A stretch of DNA of 64,000 nt, from contig CAJAIJ010000057.1 of assembly GCA_903939845.1 (NCBI GenBank), positions 172,129 to 236,128 of the forward strand, written 5' to 3'. This document shows, one piece after another, positions 63,647-64,000 of the stretch. Both the position numbers and the translations under genes were made by a program. This DNA is from an uncultured Solirubrobacterales bacterium. GTDB taxonomy: Bacteria > Actinomycetota > Thermoleophilia > Solirubrobacterales > 70-9. A model generated the notes under the pieces. It was not told the origin of the DNA, searched no databases, and saw nothing but the letters and a program-made list of their open reading frames with translations. Numbering within the stretch: position 1 is the first letter of the stretch; each line of letters begins with the position of its first letter.

Positions 63647-64000
63647 ATGTTCAAGCGTAGTTCCCGCCTCCTCCCCGTAGCTCTGGTTTCCCTTCTTGCG
63701 AGTTCGGCCCTCGTGCTGGCAGCCTGCAGCAGCGACGACGAATAGTCCGACCGCCAGGCATCCGGCGGCAAGACCCAGGCCTGGTCTGAATCGATCGGAA
63801 ACTCGTTCGGTGACCTCAGGGGCATCGAGGTCGACTTCGTCAACGGCTACCGGTATGCCAAGCAGCCGATCGAGGTCGGGGTGGCCGGCAACGGCAAGTT
63901 CTGCCCGGAGAATCCGGATCGCGATGATCCCTGCAGGACTGAAAAGGGGGGGATGAATCCCCGGGCGATTCCGGCAAACGAGTTCGGGAAGTGGAAGTCC
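63647..64000 (+). pseudogene. Lipoprotein frame broken by an in-frame TAG, running off the window
   Basis: ATG 63647 starts a lipoprotein signal peptide (LLPVALVSLLASSALVLAAC, Cys 27) that reaches a TAG at 63743 after only 32 codons. The same frame then stays open to the window end (85 codons), with third positions almost all G or C and a protein-like sequence (SESIGNSFGDLRGIEVDF..., two Cys). So the stop seems to interrupt one gene: a nonsense mutation, sequencing error, or less likely read-through. The mature domain is not recognised. A purine-rich AAGAGAGAAG lies upstream of the ATG. Confidence 0.6.

Noticed and set aside
63743-63745. TAG as a pyrrolysine codon
   Set aside because: No pyl genes seen, position directly after a signal peptide is not typical, and a mutation or error is simpler.

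Overview
The window is GC-rich DNA with very high GC at third codon positions, GTG and TTG starts, and tightly packed, often overlapping genes. Gene content points to an actinobacterium, most likely of the Thermoleophilia/Solirubrobacterales type: heliorhodopsin, MMPL transporter, LtrA, many small lipoproteins, and secreted proteins with repeated FECR-type Ig-like modules. That placement is inferred from content; there is no rRNA or other marker here. I saw no tRNA, rRNA, CRISPR array, insertion sequence or prophage.

Region 1 (1-9.1 kb) is mixed housekeeping: a saccharopine-dehydrogenase-like reductase, a 2'-5' RNA ligase-like protein, a secreted L,D-transpeptidase, a tetR/usp pair diverging from a perfect palindrome, an orphan amino-acid-type binding lipoprotein, a FUSC-like membrane protein, and a TrpB2-like enzyme with a thioredoxin-fold protein. 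Region 2 (9.2-11.5 kb) is the most notable: a heliorhodopsin gene followed after 4 nt by a photolyase of the iron-sulfur (FeS-BCP, PhrB-like) class, whose four cluster cysteines are all present. Region 3 (11.6-29.2 kb) is secreted and surface proteins: two subtilases with Ig-like repeat tails, a beta-lactamase-fold serine hydrolase with LtrA, a two-gene copper-protein operon whose larger member looks like a PHM-type copper fold fused to a cupredoxin, a 1298-residue beta-helix/collagen-like protein, and a fasciclin protein.

Region 4 (29.2-48.4 kb) is envelope and polysaccharide work: O-antigen-ligase-like and MMPL proteins; a translationally coupled trio of FAD oxidoreductase, QueC-like PP-loop enzyme and family 2 glycosyltransferase; a GDP-fucose pathway (gmd, fcl) with an FkbM methyltransferase and a 2-TM protein resembling Cap15; another glycosyltransferase; and a glycosyltransferase-acyltransferase-glycosyltransferase operon diverging from an alpha/beta hydrolase. 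Region 5 (48.5-64 kb) holds a beta-propeller protein with a Tat-exported sulfatase, two FMN alpha-hydroxyacid oxidases, a second FUSC-like protein, PlsC, an acyl-CoA carboxyltransferase, a DUF427 protein, a PLP desulfhydrase/deaminase, a PotD-like lipoprotein, an esterase, a VapBC pair, and at the edge a lipoprotein frame broken by an in-frame TAG.

Genes that appear to work together: heliorhodopsin with photolyase (light sensing and DNA repair); gmd, fcl, fkbM and the glycosyltransferases (fucose-containing or otherwise deoxygenated surface glycan); the coupled FAD/PP-loop/GT2 trio (unknown sugar or nucleotide modification); the two cupredoxins (extracytoplasmic copper chemistry).
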